Below the pieces are notes generated by a model. The model was given only the letters and a program-made list of their open reading frames with translations. It was not told where the DNA came from and searched no databases. From the NCBI RefSeq assembly GCF_002150505.1, contig NZ_MSSV01000001.1, positions 248,001 to 312,000 of the forward strand: a DNA stretch of 64,000 nt, given 5' to 3'. The DNA is from Algoriphagus ratkowskyi. Lineage in GTDB: Bacteria > Bacteroidota > Bacteroidia > Cytophagales > Cyclobacteriaceae. Both the position numbers and the translations under genes were made by a program. Positions 9,967 through 19,411 of this stretch are shown one piece after another. Position 1 is the first letter of the stretch, and every line of letters starts with the position of its first letter.

Positions 9967-10600
9967 AAATCGCCCGTCCCAATTGGGCTGTAAAGATATA
10001 ATGCCGTAGGCATGCCAACTTAGTAGCCAGCCATTTCAATGGCTGGAAAAAGGTTGAACATCAGTTTTCGAAAATATATTGAGCATGACAGATAGTGGTT
10101 GACGAGATCTGATTTTAGTCATTGTTTAACTATGAAAAATTATCGTCCGTCCCGATGGGACTTTGCGAGACCTCTTTGTAATTCAACATCCAGAGGTTAA
10201 AACCTCTGGCTAGGAAATGAATCGTCCCTAAGGGACTTTAAAGAAATAATGCTGCAAGCATGATTGATTATGTAGCCAGCCTTTTCAATGGCTGGAAAAA
10301 GGTTGAACATCAGTTTCCGAAATTACATTGAGCATGACTGATTTTGGTTGACGAGATCTGATTTTGGTCATTGTTAAACTATGAAAAATTATCGTCCGTC
10401 CTGATGGGACTGTGTTAGACCACATTTATAATTCATCATATAAAGGTTAAAACCTCAGGCTAGGAAATGAATCGTCCCTATGGGACTTTAAAGAAATAAT
10501 GCTGCAAGCAAGATTGATTATGAACCCAGCCATTTCAATGGCTGGTAGAGAATATCGATTGAGAGTTTAGCAGAATTCCGTAGTCATGGCTGATTAAAAA
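9967..10600. repeat. composite-palindrome tandem array A, right part
   Basis: Three more units of the same 249-bp family (palindrome landmarks at 10027, 10276 and 10526), in the same orientation as the left part. It ends with the terminal segment GGCTGGTAGAGAATATC..., which matches the segment ending the left half just upstream of the transposase. This edge symmetry suggests that the transposase gene with one unit end was duplicated or inserted as a block. Confidence 0.83.
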
Positions 10601-10632
10601 GAAATCGCGAAGCTCCTGTTTATAATAAAGGA

Positions 10633-11685
10633 TTACAGCCAACCTATAGAAACACATTTCGCACTAAACCAATCCATTCCATCAGGATTCTGAAGGTCGT
10701 GGATTTCTTTGATCACCGTCATCGTATTGGTGTCAATTACTACCAGCTTTTTTCCTTTGCTTACCGTGTAGTATGCCCGAGGACGTACCGGATCGATGAA
10801 GATGCCTTCACCACCGGCACCCACGTCAATACCTTTGAGCTCCTTTCGTGTAGCAACATCCCAAACACGTAACTCATTGCCCTGAAGCTCATTCATCAAA
10901 AGGTATTTTCCGTCTTTTGTAAACTTAATACGGTTGTTCAATCCACCTTCAAAGGAAATTGTGCTGATTAGTTTTTTCTCCCGCACGTTAATGATCGATA
11001 GTTTCTTAGCATTCATGTGAAGAGCCCAAAATTCATTTCCATCGGGTGAAAGCGCCATTCCTTCCATGCGGGTGTCTCCGGGAAAAGTAGTAAACAATAA
11101 ATTTTTCTGGCCTCTTTCATTGCTTACCCTATCGATAATTGCAATCAGGCTACCATTGCTGCTTGCTGTGAAAATGCGCTGCTCATCGGGAGTGACTAGC
11201 AACATGTGAGATCCACCCGGCAATCCTATGACTTCGTCAAACTTTTTTGTTGCCGGATCATAGCGTGAGATCAGGCGCTGGTTCTCATGGCCGAGATAAA
11301 GATGTGTTCCTGCAAAAGTAATGGCGTGAGCGGCTCCATATGCGCTGATGTCAATGGGCTCAACCCGCTTTTGGGCCATTACATCCACTACCGTAATTCC
11401 CGGAAGATTTGATCCTATATATACATACCGCCCATCGCTTGCCAGTTCATGAAGGTTTCCACCTGCTGGAATACGCGCAACAATTTCGAGCGTTTCTGGA
11501 TCGATGATCACCAGGCGGCCAGCATCCTTCTCACCTACGAGCAAAGCCTCCTTAGGAGAAGGCCCAAAGCTCACTACCGGCGAATCCGGATCGACTGCTC
11601 GTGCTCCGCCTTGGGCAAGTACTGTCTGTAATTCGAGTAGGAATAGGCTTATTAAGAGCAGTAAAAAACCAGTTGTTTTTATCAT
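10633..11685 (-). CDS. secreted YncE-like beta-propeller protein
   Basis: 350 residues with a signal peptide (about 1-24, ending VLAQ). The body consists of repeated blades of the YVTN/YncE type, for example GRLVIIDPETLEIVARIPAG, GITVVDVMAQKRVE, KLSIINVREKKLI and KLVVIDTNTMTVIKEI. It is likely a periplasmic or extracellular seven-bladed propeller. The ligand or enzymatic role of this family is mostly unknown. No redox motif such as CXXCH is present. It is monocistronic, and its 3' end lies about 35 bp from array A. Confidence 0.75.
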   Translation of the reverse strand: MIKTTGFLLLLISLFLLELQTVLAQGGARAVDPDSPVVSFGPSPKEALLVGEKDAGRLVIIDPETLEIVARIPAGGNLHELASDGRYVYIGSNLPGITVVDVMAQKRVEPIDISAYGAAHAITFAGTHLYLGHENQRLISRYDPATKKFDEVIGLPGGSHMLLVTPDEQRIFTASSNGSLIAIIDRVSNERGQKNLLFTTFPGDTRMEGMALSPDGNEFWALHMNAKKLSIINVREKKLISTISFEGGLNNRIKFTKDGKYLLMNELQGNELRVWDVATRKELKGIDVGAGGEGIFIDPVRPRAYYTVSKGKKLVVIDTNTMTVIKEIHDLQNPDGMDWFSAKCVSIGWL

Positions 11686-12119
11686 GACGTGAATATTGAA
11701 TAGTCATATTTTATGAATACTAATCTAAGAAATTGTCCTGTGGTGTCTTGAAACTTATGGATTCAATTTTCCCGTAAGTAAATGCAGTAGCGAATGGAAA
11801 ATACTGCTTGGCTTTTTAATTTGGTATAGCTAGTGGCAAAAAATTCTTTTCAGCAAATCCCCGTTCCCCGATTAGAGGAAAGTAATCCCCGTCCGGTAAT
11901 TGTTTGTTGAGGCGATTTAAGTGCAAAATTATAGGGAATCACATAATCGTTAGGGAAGGTAAAAGGCGTTGCAAACGTCAATAAATAGGCCAGGCTAGGC
12001 GGGAAGGAATTCAATTCCAATATCTATGCTGATGCTTACCCAACTGTTTAGATCCAGTCTGATCAAAATATCTCTACTGGCATGATTGTGGAAACCACGG
12101 ACTTTAAAATAATATTCTT
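11686..12119. other. intergenic region, 434 bp
   Basis: No supported gene. The last 50 bp, from about 12076, are conserved upstream of the second copy of the 62-residue gene and contain GTGG-aaa-CCAC. They also resemble a MITE end (CTACTGGCATGATTGTGG), so the small gene's promoter may derive from a repeat. Confidence 0.4.
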
Positions 12120-12308
12120 ATGAATTTGAAAAGAATTTTCGGAGCCATACTTACAATTTTGGGTATAGTAGGACTTATTTATGCCGCTGTCACATTTGCA
12201 AATGACTCAGCAACTACTAAGCAAATGATGGTATTTGGAGTATTGGGGCTAATATTTTTTGTAGCTGGAATCGGCTTAGTCAAAACCACCAAAGATGAAG
12301 GCTTATAA
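12120..12308 (+). CDS. small two-helix membrane protein, copy 1
   Basis: 62 residues with two hydrophobic segments (about residues 7-26, ILTILGIVGLIYAAV, and 36-54, MMVFGVLGLIFFVAGIGLV), a short NDSATTKQ loop and a charged tail. Function is unknown; it is most likely a small inner-membrane protein. An identical protein is encoded at 14101. The two genes differ at only three silent positions, and about 50 bp upstream are also conserved. That conservation supports a real expressed gene. Confidence 0.7.
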   Translation: MNLKRIFGAILTILGIVGLIYAAVTFANDSATTKQMMVFGVLGLIFFVAGIGLVKTTKDEGL

Positions 12309-12736
12309 GTACGTTTGGAATTAAGCCAAAAAATCAATGAGCTCTTAGCAAGGTTAATTTTATGAAGTTTGTTTGGATTATATAGCATCGATGGCTGAGG
12401 GAAGTTTGTAACTTCATCTTAGTATCGTTATCAATTTTTAATTGTTTGAGTGTCTGTATATTCGAGCTGAGTACTAAAAAATTCAAATTTTTACAGAAAG
12501 AAAGGTATATATACAAATTGAACCTAGGGTATTATTCTGAACTTAGGGGAGTTCAAATTCATTAAAATCGCTTTTAAATTCACTGCTAGCATTCACAAAT
12601 TTGATTTAAAATAAACTCCCGAAGTTATAGAAATCGTGAGTAAAATGTTAGTCTTATTCATAAATGGATTTGTAAAATAATTATCGTGAACATCTCCTAT
12701 AATCAAAGTAAGAGACCGTCAGCAGTAGCATGCTCT
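12309..12736. other. intergenic region, 428 bp
   Basis: AT-rich stretch between the convergent 62-residue gene and the DUF5700 gene. Short minus-strand frames exist but show no recognisable protein features. I see no terminator with a clear T-run. Confidence 0.3.
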
Positions 12737-13846
12737 TTATACTTTATTGGGTAAAGTAGTGACATTTTTTATCCAATATTTCTTTTCCAATCCTCTAACA
12801 TACTTTATCGAATTTTCTGAAAAGATTGGAGGGTTTTTTTTATCTTTTTTGGCTGCCTTGTTGTACAGGTAAATAAATGCGAATGGATTTTGAACGTTCT
12901 TTACTAATTGTTTTTTATAGCCATTTCTCACAATGATGTCTGCCATATAATAGCCTGGATTATGGCCGCTTGACCAATTAAAAAGGTTCCTGTAGTCTAT
13001 TTCAGTTTTAAATAACTCACCATCCGATTGGGCAGATTCAGTTAAGTTAGCATCGAGCTGAATGACTATACTATCTGGATTGGTAAGTAGAAATTCTGTA
13101 AAAACAAGTTCAAATGGCAGTTTATCTTTGCTGTCTAAACTTATTTTCTTATCTATCATGTCAGCGCTACCTTCATTTAAAATTCCATTCAATGCATACA
13201 AAATGCCTATGTCCTGCTCCTGAATATTTTTAAATGATATGGGTTCTCTAAGGATGTGGTGCATCTCATGCCCAGTAAGGACGCCCATTTCTAATTTCTC
13301 ATAATTGTAAGCCGACCATAGCGTCAAAATCATGAGTTCTCCACCAGCTATAGCGTCATTTTCTATCCCTAACAGATAAACATTAGTTGCAGGCGCTTTC
13401 CTATGTAAACGCTTAGGCAACCATTCCCACGCATTTTTATAAAAAGTATCAACGTAATCCGGTTGCTGGAATTTTTTTTGAAATTCTTTTAGTTCCCCTT
13501 CATTAATTTTATAGTTGCTTACTTTGTAGGTGAGCCAATTAGTAATAGGATCTTTTAGTAGTTCTTGCACGATACTGTCATTCCCAGGTTTATAAACCAT
13601 CTCTATAGTTTTTCTTAACCTATTTAAATAATCTTGATCAAATGCTTGGTTCTTAATATAAATATCGTTTGCCTCTATTTCCAGAAACGCCAGCCACTCT
13701 TTATCAGCTAAAGTATGGCCTGATTTAAGTTTTTCTGTTAATTCCCAGTAGGCATCTAAAGGTGCTGTATTGATGGTTTGTGCTGTACTCGTTAAAGAGT
13801 AAGAAATTGTCAAAAAGGACAGGAATATTTTTACAATTGGTTTCAT
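12737..13846 (-). CDS. secreted DUF5700-type zinc metallopeptidase
   Basis: 369 residues with a signal peptide (1 to about 22, TSTAQ). The zinc motif HExxH is H193-E194-M-H-H197 in TGHEMHHIL. It is followed about 30 residues later by ILNEGSADMID, whose Glu is the expected third ligand of a gluzincin. This pattern matches the DUF5700 family of putative zinc peptidases in Bacteroidota; the substrate is unknown. It lies between the two copies of the 62-residue gene, on the opposite strand. Confidence 0.7.
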   Translation of the reverse strand: MKPIVKIFLSFLTISYSLTSTAQTINTAPLDAYWELTEKLKSGHTLADKEWLAFLEIEANDIYIKNQAFDQDYLNRLRKTIEMVYKPGNDSIVQELLKDPITNWLTYKVSNYKINEGELKEFQKKFQQPDYVDTFYKNAWEWLPKRLHRKAPATNVYLLGIENDAIAGGELMILTLWSAYNYEKLEMGVLTGHEMHHILREPISFKNIQEQDIGILYALNGILNEGSADMIDKKISLDSKDKLPFELVFTEFLLTNPDSIVIQLDANLTESAQSDGELFKTEIDYRNLFNWSSGHNPGYYMADIIVRNGYKKQLVKNVQNPFAFIYLYNKAAKKDKKNPPIFSENSIKYVRGLEKKYWIKNVTTLPNKV

Positions 13847-14100
13847 TCTTCTTCTTTAATATATTTTACCTAGCGGATTGCTACCATCCATTGTAGCTGA
13901 TAGCTGTCAGAAAAGTGATGTTGAAGCTAGTATTGATGATATTTATTGTAAAGTTATTCGAAAGAGTTACATAATGTAGGTGCCAAGTGAATTTATTGTT
14001 TGATCGATTCCTTTTGTGAAAAAATTGTAAATATTACAAATCCCAGCTTGTTCCTACCGTCATGATTGTGGAGGCCACGGAACTTTAAAATATCTTTCTT

Positions 14101-14289
14101 ATGAATTTGAAAAGAATTTTCGGGGCCATACTTACAATTTTGGGTATAGTAGGACTTATTTATGCCGCTGTCACATTTGCAAATGACTCAGCAACTACTA
14201 AGCAAATGATGGTATTTGGAGTATTGGGGCTAATATTTTTTGTAGCTGGAATCGGCTTAGTCAAAACTACCAAGGATGAAGGCTTATAA
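14101..14289 (+). CDS. small two-helix membrane protein, copy 2
   Basis: The protein is identical to the one at 12120 (62 residues, two membrane helices). Three synonymous differences (GGA/GGG, ACC/ACT, AAA/AAG) are the only changes in 189 bp. The upstream 50 bp, including CATGATTGTGGAGGCCACGG, are conserved; sequences beyond the stop codon diverge at once. It is a recent duplication or a copy kept identical by gene conversion. Confidence 0.7.
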   Translation: MNLKRIFGAILTILGIVGLIYAAVTFANDSATTKQMMVFGVLGLIFFVAGIGLVKTTKDEGL

Positions 14290-14397
14290 GTAGTTGTTTG
14301 TAACAAACAAAACAAGTATCCCTTTGCAGGTTTGAAGTTCTGGTAGGTTATTGGTAGAATTCTGGAGGACGTACTGGTGGAAATTTCAAATTCTACC

Positions 14398-14469
14398 TGA
14401 TAGGAAGGTGTAATTACATCCGACTGCTGTACGGATTACACCTAAGCTGGCGATCTACGCCTAGTGGGG
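14398..14469 (+). repeat. three-arm hairpin element, copy a
   Basis: Arms AGGTGTAAT and ATTACACCT form a 9-bp hairpin around a loop holding ACTGCTGTACGG, followed by the shared tail CTACGCCTAGTGGGG. Same strand orientation as the other eight copies. Confidence 0.65.
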
Positions 14470-14599
14470 AATTGAAAATCTCTAATTCCGGCGCATCTTG
14501 ACCCATTTAATTATTTATTAAAAAAATGGTTACTGAAGTAGCATTTTTTAGGTTTTAAGGTACTTGACTTTAATTGTGTTACAAATTCCAAACATTAAA

Positions 14600-14645
14600 A
14601 AAGCGTAGTTTTATACTACGCTTAGTTTGTCGATCGCTATACTTA
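14600..14645 (+). repeat. three-arm hairpin element, copy b (partial tail)
   Basis: AAGCGTAGT-tttat-ACTACGCTT hairpin with a degraded tail. It lies 20-60 nt past the stop codon of the minus-strand small lipoprotein gene and could act as its terminator. Confidence 0.6.
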
Positions 14646-14664
14646 CCGCAGGGAAATTTAATGT

Positions 14665-14832
14665 TTACTTGAATAGTTTTTTTATAACCCAAAAGACAAT
14701 AGCAATAACCAGCACAACAATGATAACCCCAACCCATAGACCGGCTTCAAAAATGTCACCGACTACACTGCAACCGGTCATAGTGATCATCAACACTAAA
14801 AAAACAAAAGCTTGAGTTAAGTGATTTTTCAT
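14665..14832 (-). CDS. small lipoprotein-like single-helix protein
   Basis: A 55-residue frame on the minus strand from ATG 14832. The N-terminal hydrophobic segment ends in a lipobox-like TGCS (Cys21), then VVGDIFEAGLW, a second hydrophobic helix (about 33-50) and a basic end KKLFK. Similar very short GC-S/A-x-x-GDIF-KAG proteins are common in Bacteroidota and are of unknown function. A hairpin (copy b) follows 20-60 nt downstream. Confidence 0.65.
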   Translation of the reverse strand: MKNHLTQAFVFLVLMITMTGCSVVGDIFEAGLWVGVIIVVLVIAIVFWVIKKLFK

Positions 14833-15109
14833 AATATTAAAATTTATAGCAGTTTCCTTTATTAAATAATTTTAGTTTCTATTATTAAATATTTACAAAA
14901 ACTTTACCATAAGATTTTTCTATCCATCTTTTCAATCAATTGGTCCTTTTCGGCTCAAACTATAACATAACAGTGCTTCTCTGTTTTCTGAACGGTGAAA
15001 TGGTATTCAGAAAATGTAGCGTTGTGGGGAATCTTTTCCATTATTGATTTAATTGGTTAAAAGACAAAATTCTCATTAGGATACGTATCGCCTGAATTAT
15101 AAATACTAA

Positions 15110-15168
15110 ATGATAGAAAGGTGTACTTACATCGGACTACTGTACGGATTACAGCTAGGCTAGCGGAG
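15110..15168 (+). repeat. three-arm hairpin element, copy c (lacks third arm)
   Basis: GATAGAAAGGTGTACTTAC, a loop with ACTACTGTACGG, ATTACAGCT, then AGGCTAGCGGAG. It resembles copy a, but the CTACGCC arm is missing. It lies downstream of the Fic gene. Confidence 0.6.
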
Positions 15169-15195
15169 AAAAGGAATTACAAATTCCTTCCAATA

Positions 15196-15283
15196 TAAAA
15201 GCGTAGTTACAAGCTGCGCTTAGCCAAGTTCTCTACATCTAGAAGGGCATTACCCATAGGCTGGCGTTCTATACCTAGCGGAG
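15196..15283 (+). repeat. three-arm hairpin element, copy d
   Basis: AAAGCGTAGTT-aca-AGCTGCGCTT, then a longer middle part and the end CCTAGCGGAGG. It sits 57 nt beyond the stop codon of the minus-strand Fic gene and is preceded by the flank GGAATTACAAATTCC. Confidence 0.6.
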
Positions 15284-15339
15284 GAATGTAATTTTAATAG
15301 GGTCCTCAGCGATACCGTCTGCTATCTTTTCAGAATGTT

Positions 15340-16227
15340 TTAATCAATCTCCTCGTAATAGTAAGAATAGTCTATTCCTTTCAGATACATTTCTCGGCTA
15401 TCGATTTGATCAGTCAATGCTTTTTGCAACAATTCTTTCAGGTCGCTACTATTCACCGTACTCCTTACCATGGCACTCATGTATTCGGTCTTACCAATCA
15501 TACTCCAATCCACGCATTTCTTTAGACGTTTTTTCAAGATCAAATCCAGCCAGATTCGGGTGGTTCTGCCATTGCCTTCCATAAAGGGGTGAGCAATATT
15601 CATCTCTACATATTTGTCCATTATTTCGTCAAAGGTGTTTTCGGGCATTGCACTTATTCGTTGTAGGGTAGTCTCTAGAAAGCGAGCCACGGCAAATTGA
15701 AAGCCACCCTTAGAGATATTCTTCTGCCTGATTTGACCCGAAAAATCATACAATCCGCCAAACAAATACGCGTGCATTTGTTGTAAACCGTTTATGCTTC
15801 CTACTTCTATGTTGGCGATTAATGAGCTTTCAAATAAGGCATAAGCTTTAGTTTTGCTTTTGCCATCAATGGACTTATCGCTGTAGGTGAACCATTCTAT
15901 AAATCGATTGGCTTTGGTACCCGGAAAGGTCTTGCCCAAGGCTATGATGCCATCGTAATCGAGTACGTCAGCTGTGCGCTTTTTTCCGTCAGGGGCGAGT
16001 AATATCAACTGGGTAGTAGCACTAACCACTTGACTATTTTCTTTCTTGAGTTTGGCTTTGAGGTATTTCCAGTAGTTGCGGGTTTTGGAATAGTCGTCTT
16101 GGTCGGTAAGCACAGCTACTATATCCAATACCGAAAACCACCACTTAGCATTTTGCTCATCCCAAATTGCACGGACTTCACGGTCGTCAAAAAATCGAAT
16201 GGATATTTTTTGCTGCTCTTTACTCAT
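15340..16227 (-). CDS. BRO-N / Fic domain fusion protein
   Basis: 295 residues. The N-terminal part (about 1-115) is BRO-like: [40 protein letters not shown], then LDYDGIIAL. The C-terminal part (about 130-290) is a Fic domain with [25 protein letters not shown] and the full active-site motif [12 protein letters not shown] (catalytic H213). Fic enzymes usually transfer AMP from ATP to target proteins. The BRO-N part suggests a DNA-linked or phage-derived origin. No certain inhibitory (S/T)xxxE(G/N) helix was found within the protein. A 29-codon frame overlaps the start by 4 nt. Confidence 0.82.
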   Translation of the reverse strand: MSKEQQKISIRFFDDREVRAIWDEQNAKWWFSVLDIVAVLTDQDDYSKTRNYWKYLKAKLKKENSQVVSATTQLILLAPDGKKRTADVLDYDGIIALGKTFPGTKANRFIEWFTYSDKSIDGKSKTKAYALFESSLIANIEVGSINGLQQMHAYLFGGLYDFSGQIRQKNISKGGFQFAVARFLETTLQRISAMPENTFDEIMDKYVEMNIAHPFMEGNGRTTRIWLDLILKKRLKKCVDWSMIGKTEYMSAMVRSTVNSSDLKELLQKALTDQIDSREMYLKGIDYSYYYEEID

Positions 16228-16313
16228 TCTCCAATTTCATCATTTTGGTATTCTGTTTCAACTTCACACCCCATATTCTCTAAATGGCTATCGGGATCTT
16301 TGTACTGTGTCAT
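16224..16313 (-). CDS. possible 29-residue peptide overlapping the Fic start
   Basis: ATG 16313 opens a 29-codon frame ([20 protein letters not shown]...). Its TGA overlaps the Fic ATG as ATGA, a layout typical of translational coupling. The peptide is very acidic. It could be a leader, a relic, or a tiny antitoxin-like partner; none of these is shown. Confidence 0.3.
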   Translation of the reverse strand: MTQYKDPDSHLENMGCEVETEYQNDEIGE

Positions 16314-16372
16314 CGAAACTCAAACATTAAAACTTCAATCTCATTTATTTTTTATCGTGTACTTTTAGTATT

Positions 16373-16579
16373 GTGTATATCCGCAATTCTACCAGTACCC
16401 AGACTAAAGCAATACAATATAAGCTCAAGTCTAAATTTCAGGCCACTTCGGCCTGCCTACCGTTAGGCAGGTCACCTGTCTCCCGATAGCTATCGGGAGG
16501 TCTTCCCTGCCTACCGGCCAGGCAGGCAGCCGGATGAGCAAAGATTTAATGGCTACTGGCAAGATTGCGGATAATTATA
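16373..16579. mobile_element. MITE copy 1 (207 bp)
   Basis: Imperfect terminal inverted repeats: the left end reads TATCCGCAATTCTACCAGTA and the right end is the complement of TATCCGCAATCTTGCCAGTA. The interior holds further palindromes (GCCTGCCTACC, CCCGATAGCTATCGGG) and no gene. It ends about 30 bp upstream of ppx, so it probably forms part of that gene's promoter region. Confidence 0.75.
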
Positions 16580-16608
16580 TTTAATATTCATCAAATCCAA
16601 AAAGATCA

Positions 16609-18141
16609 ATGAATCTAGCTGCCATCGATATCGGTACCAATTCCATTCATATGATAATCGTCAAAGTCACCTCAAGACAAAGTTATGAGGTGTTGGTTCA
16701 GGAGAAGGAAATGGTCAAACTGGGTGCGGGGGTTTTTGCAAATAAGGTAATCAGTCAGGAAGCATTTGACAATGGTTTGGAAACCATTTCCAGGTATGTG
16801 CAGCTTGCCGACCAATATGGGGTGGAACATATCATCACTGCTGCTACATCCGCCACTCGTGAAGCCAAAAACGGCAGGGAATTTTTAGATAGATTGATCC
16901 AGGATGTGGGGCTATCACCCCAGATGATCTCCGGAAAAGAGGAGTCCAGACTGATTTTTTTGGCAGTGAATAAAACCATAGATCTAGGAAAAGAAAATGC
17001 CCTAGTCCTTGATATCGGCGGTGGAAGTACTGAGGCAGTGGTAGGAAATCGGGAAGAAGTACTTTTCATGAGCAGTATGAAACTCGGTGTCCTGAGACTA
17101 TTAGATCTGGTAGGAAATCAGGATCCACTGGACAAAAAACAGCAAAAAGACCTGAAAGAACATATCCGTTCAATTGCTGGTAAAATCATTTCAAAAGCTT
17201 CACAGGTGGGTTTTTCCAAGGTAGTAGGCACTTCAGGTACCATCCGGACCTTGGGAGAGGCAGCTTTGGCCCTAAATGATAAAACCATCATCAGTTCCGT
17301 CAATGCTGAGGTGGTCAGAATAAAGGATCTTGAAAAAATCATCGCTAAGCTCTTGGAACTTGAGCCTGGAAAAAGAGCAGCTATTCCCGGCATCAGTGCC
17401 AACCGCGTGGATGCCATCCATCTGGGTGGACTTTTGCTTTTGGAGTTGTTGAAAATGTCTAAGGTGGAAGAAATCACCCTTTCGGATGCTTCCTTGAGAG
17501 ACGGATTGATTATAGACTATTTGGAGAAAAATGGCCAGAAACTAGACCGCCTGGAGCAGGGTAGAGATGTCCGTGAAAGCAGTTCGCTGATGATGGCTCT
17601 GCGCTATGATACAGATATCGAGGAGAAAAAGCATATCTCGAAGTTAGCACTTCAGCTTTTTGACCAACTGAAAGACCTGCACGGCCTGGAGGATTCAAGC
17701 CGGGAGTTGCTTCACCATGCAAGTCTGATCTATGATATAGGTCAATTTGTGAATTTTAAGGATTTCCATAAGCATTCCAGGTATTTGATTTTGAAGGGAA
17801 GGCTGAGGGGCTTCAACAATGATGAACTAACAATACTAGCCCATCTGTCCAGATACCACAGGAAATCCGGCCCAAAAAAACGTCACAAAAAGTTCAAAAA
17901 GCTGGATAAGAATTTGCGAAGATTGGTCAAAGGACTTTCAGGAATTTTGAGGGTCGCGGTGGGATTGGATAAAACCAAAAATCAATGGGTGGAAAACGTC
18001 TATTGCATCCCTTCGGAGGATAAGCTGTGCATCAAGCTATTTGGCGAAGAGAGCCTGGACCTGGAGATCTGGGAAGCACAGCGTTTTTCGGATACCTTGG
18101 AAGAATTTTTAGGCTTGGAAGTGGAAATTGTCAAAGGTTGA
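16609..18141 (+). CDS. ppx: exopolyphosphatase / pppGpp phosphohydrolase (Ppx/GppA)
   Basis: 510 residues. The N-terminal actin-like ATPase fold carries the phosphate loop AAIDIGTNSIHMIIV (residues 4-18) and the second one LDIGGGSTEAVVG (about 134-146). The motif VVGTSGTIRTLGEAA follows near 215. The C-terminal part (about 330-505) is HD-like: LLHHASLIYDIG and FHKHSRYLI. This two-part architecture is that of bacterial Ppx/GppA, which release phosphate from polyphosphate or pppGpp. It is a housekeeping gene in the middle of an accessory region, flanked by a MITE and a hairpin element. Confidence 0.9.
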   Translation: MNLAAIDIGTNSIHMIIVKVTSRQSYEVLVQEKEMVKLGAGVFANKVISQEAFDNGLETISRYVQLADQYGVEHIITAATSATREAKNGREFLDRLIQDVGLSPQMISGKEESRLIFLAVNKTIDLGKENALVLDIGGGSTEAVVGNREEVLFMSSMKLGVLRLLDLVGNQDPLDKKQQKDLKEHIRSIAGKIISKASQVGFSKVVGTSGTIRTLGEAALALNDKTIISSVNAEVVRIKDLEKIIAKLLELEPGKRAAIPGISANRVDAIHLGGLLLLELLKMSKVEEITLSDASLRDGLIIDYLEKNGQKLDRLEQGRDVRESSSLMMALRYDTDIEEKKHISKLALQLFDQLKDLHGLEDSSRELLHHASLIYDIGQFVNFKDFHKHSRYLILKGRLRGFNNDELTILAHLSRYHRKSGPKKRHKKFKKLDKNLRRLVKGLSGILRVAVGLDKTKNQWVENVYCIPSEDKLCIKLFGEESLDLEIWEAQRFSDTLEEFLGLEVEIVKG

Positions 18142-18308
18142 GTCAATTACCTGAACTGAGAATCTCGCTTGAGTGATTCTTGCCTACATTTTAAAGATCT
18201 TCAATTGCTCGATTTCTTGATCTCTAACCTGATAGGCTCCTCCCATAGAATGAAAATAAATCTTATCGCCCGAATTGCTCCCGACTGCTGTACGGGATTC
18301 TTATAAAA

Positions 18309-18379
18309 TAAAAGCGTTTTGCTCCCAACAATTGTCGCGGACTACGCTTAAGCTAGGATTCTACGCCTAGAGGAGGGGG
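18309..18379 (+). repeat. three-arm hairpin element, copy e
   Basis: AAGCGTTTT, a loop, ACTACGCTT, then TTCTACGCCTAG and AGGAGGGG. It starts 10 nt beyond the stop codon of the minus-strand RhuM-type gene. Confidence 0.6.
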
Positions 18380-18389
18380 AGACTTCAGT

Positions 18390-19253
18390 TTACTCTTTCA
18401 GTAATTTTATTTCGGACATAATGCTACTTACACTCTCTTTTTCTAGCCTAGAAAAGGCAAACCACTTTTTACCCAAATCTTTGAGAGATGCGCCTAAATG
18501 GTACACTTCTGCGCCGTCAATAATTAAGAATCGGTCGTGGCTTTGCGCAAAAGATTTGAGTGTAAAGTTTCCGTATTGTTCTTCAGCTTTTTGAATGTCT
18601 AAGCTTAGCTGTTTGCTAACGGTTTTGGTGAGCAGTAGCACTTGCACTTCTTTTCGTTTTTTAGATAAAAGCGTCAGTGTACTTTCGTCAATAAAGTTAT
18701 CTATCAATACGATACTTTGCTTGGCAGATCGGATGATTTTAGAAGTTAAGGCATAGGCGTCAAACACTTGGCCGTTAAAAAACACGCCTTGATTGGGAAT
18801 GAACTCCGTATTTATCTGTAATTCAAAATCGTTCACCTTGTTTTTCAAGATTTCAAATTTGTCTTCCAACCTATTCATACGGTTGTTTATGGAATAACCT
18901 TTCAGAAGGTAATCCTTCAAAACTCCATTTGCCCAAATCCGAAATTGTGTGCCTTGTTTGGATTTTACGCGATAACCAACTGAGATTATCACATCTAAGC
19001 TGTAGTACTCTATTTTTCGCTTGACTTTTCGATTCCCTTCTGTTTGAACTGTCAAGGAATCCTTGACAGTTGCTTCCCTTTCCAGCTCATTCTCTCTAAA
19101 GCAATTATTTATATGTAAACTAATATTCTGTTTAGTTTGCCCAAATAATGCAGCCATTTGCTGTTGTGAAAGCCAAACAGTTTCATCCTCAATTCTCACC
19201 TCAATATGCTCGGCAAGTGCATCAGGGCGATATAAGATGATTTCATTTTTCAT
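18390..19253 (-). CDS. RhuM-family protein with PLD-like C-terminal half
   Basis: 287 residues from ATG 19253. The N-terminal half is the RhuM virulence-family domain: IILYRPDALAEHIEVRIEDE, TVWLSQQQMAALFGQTKQNISLHINN (a helix-turn-helix-like region) and YYSLDVIISVGYRVKSKQGTQFRIWA. The C-terminal half has a single H-x-R-x4-D motif (HDRFLIID) resembling one half of a phospholipase D/Nuc active site. The start is placed at the second Met because the truncated paralogue begins MKNEIILYRPDE. RhuM proteins are common on islands next to restriction systems; the function is unsettled. Confidence 0.75.
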   Translation of the reverse strand: MKNEIILYRPDALAEHIEVRIEDETVWLSQQQMAALFGQTKQNISLHINNCFRENELEREATVKDSLTVQTEGNRKVKRKIEYYSLDVIISVGYRVKSKQGTQFRIWANGVLKDYLLKGYSINNRMNRLEDKFEILKNKVNDFELQINTEFIPNQGVFFNGQVFDAYALTSKIIRSAKQSIVLIDNFIDESTLTLLSKKRKEVQVLLLTKTVSKQLSLDIQKAEEQYGNFTLKSFAQSHDRFLIIDGAEVYHLGASLKDLGKKWFAFSRLEKESVSSIMSEIKLLKE

Positions 19254-19393
19254 ATCCATAAAAAATTGAGTTTAAGATCTCAGACTTCTATTTCGGGAAG
19301 AAGTTGATTTTCTTGAAAAGTTTCGGAACAAAGTGGAATTTAAGGAGATAAAAAACCTTTTCAAATACTTGCTGTGGATCGGTTGAAAGGGGG
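19251..19393. repeat. duplicated RhuM upstream region, copy 1
   Basis: About 143 bp upstream of the intact RhuM gene. It includes the ATG and the motif AAGGAGATAAAAAACC on the plus strand, and recurs at 19818-19964 with roughly 85 percent identity by eye. Confidence 0.65.
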
Positions 19394-19411
19394 AACTACA
19401 AGTTCCTGAAA

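Noticed and set aside
8300-10600. CRISPR array
   Set aside because: Units are about 249 bp and nearly identical throughout, with no short repeat/unique spacer alternation and no cas genes.
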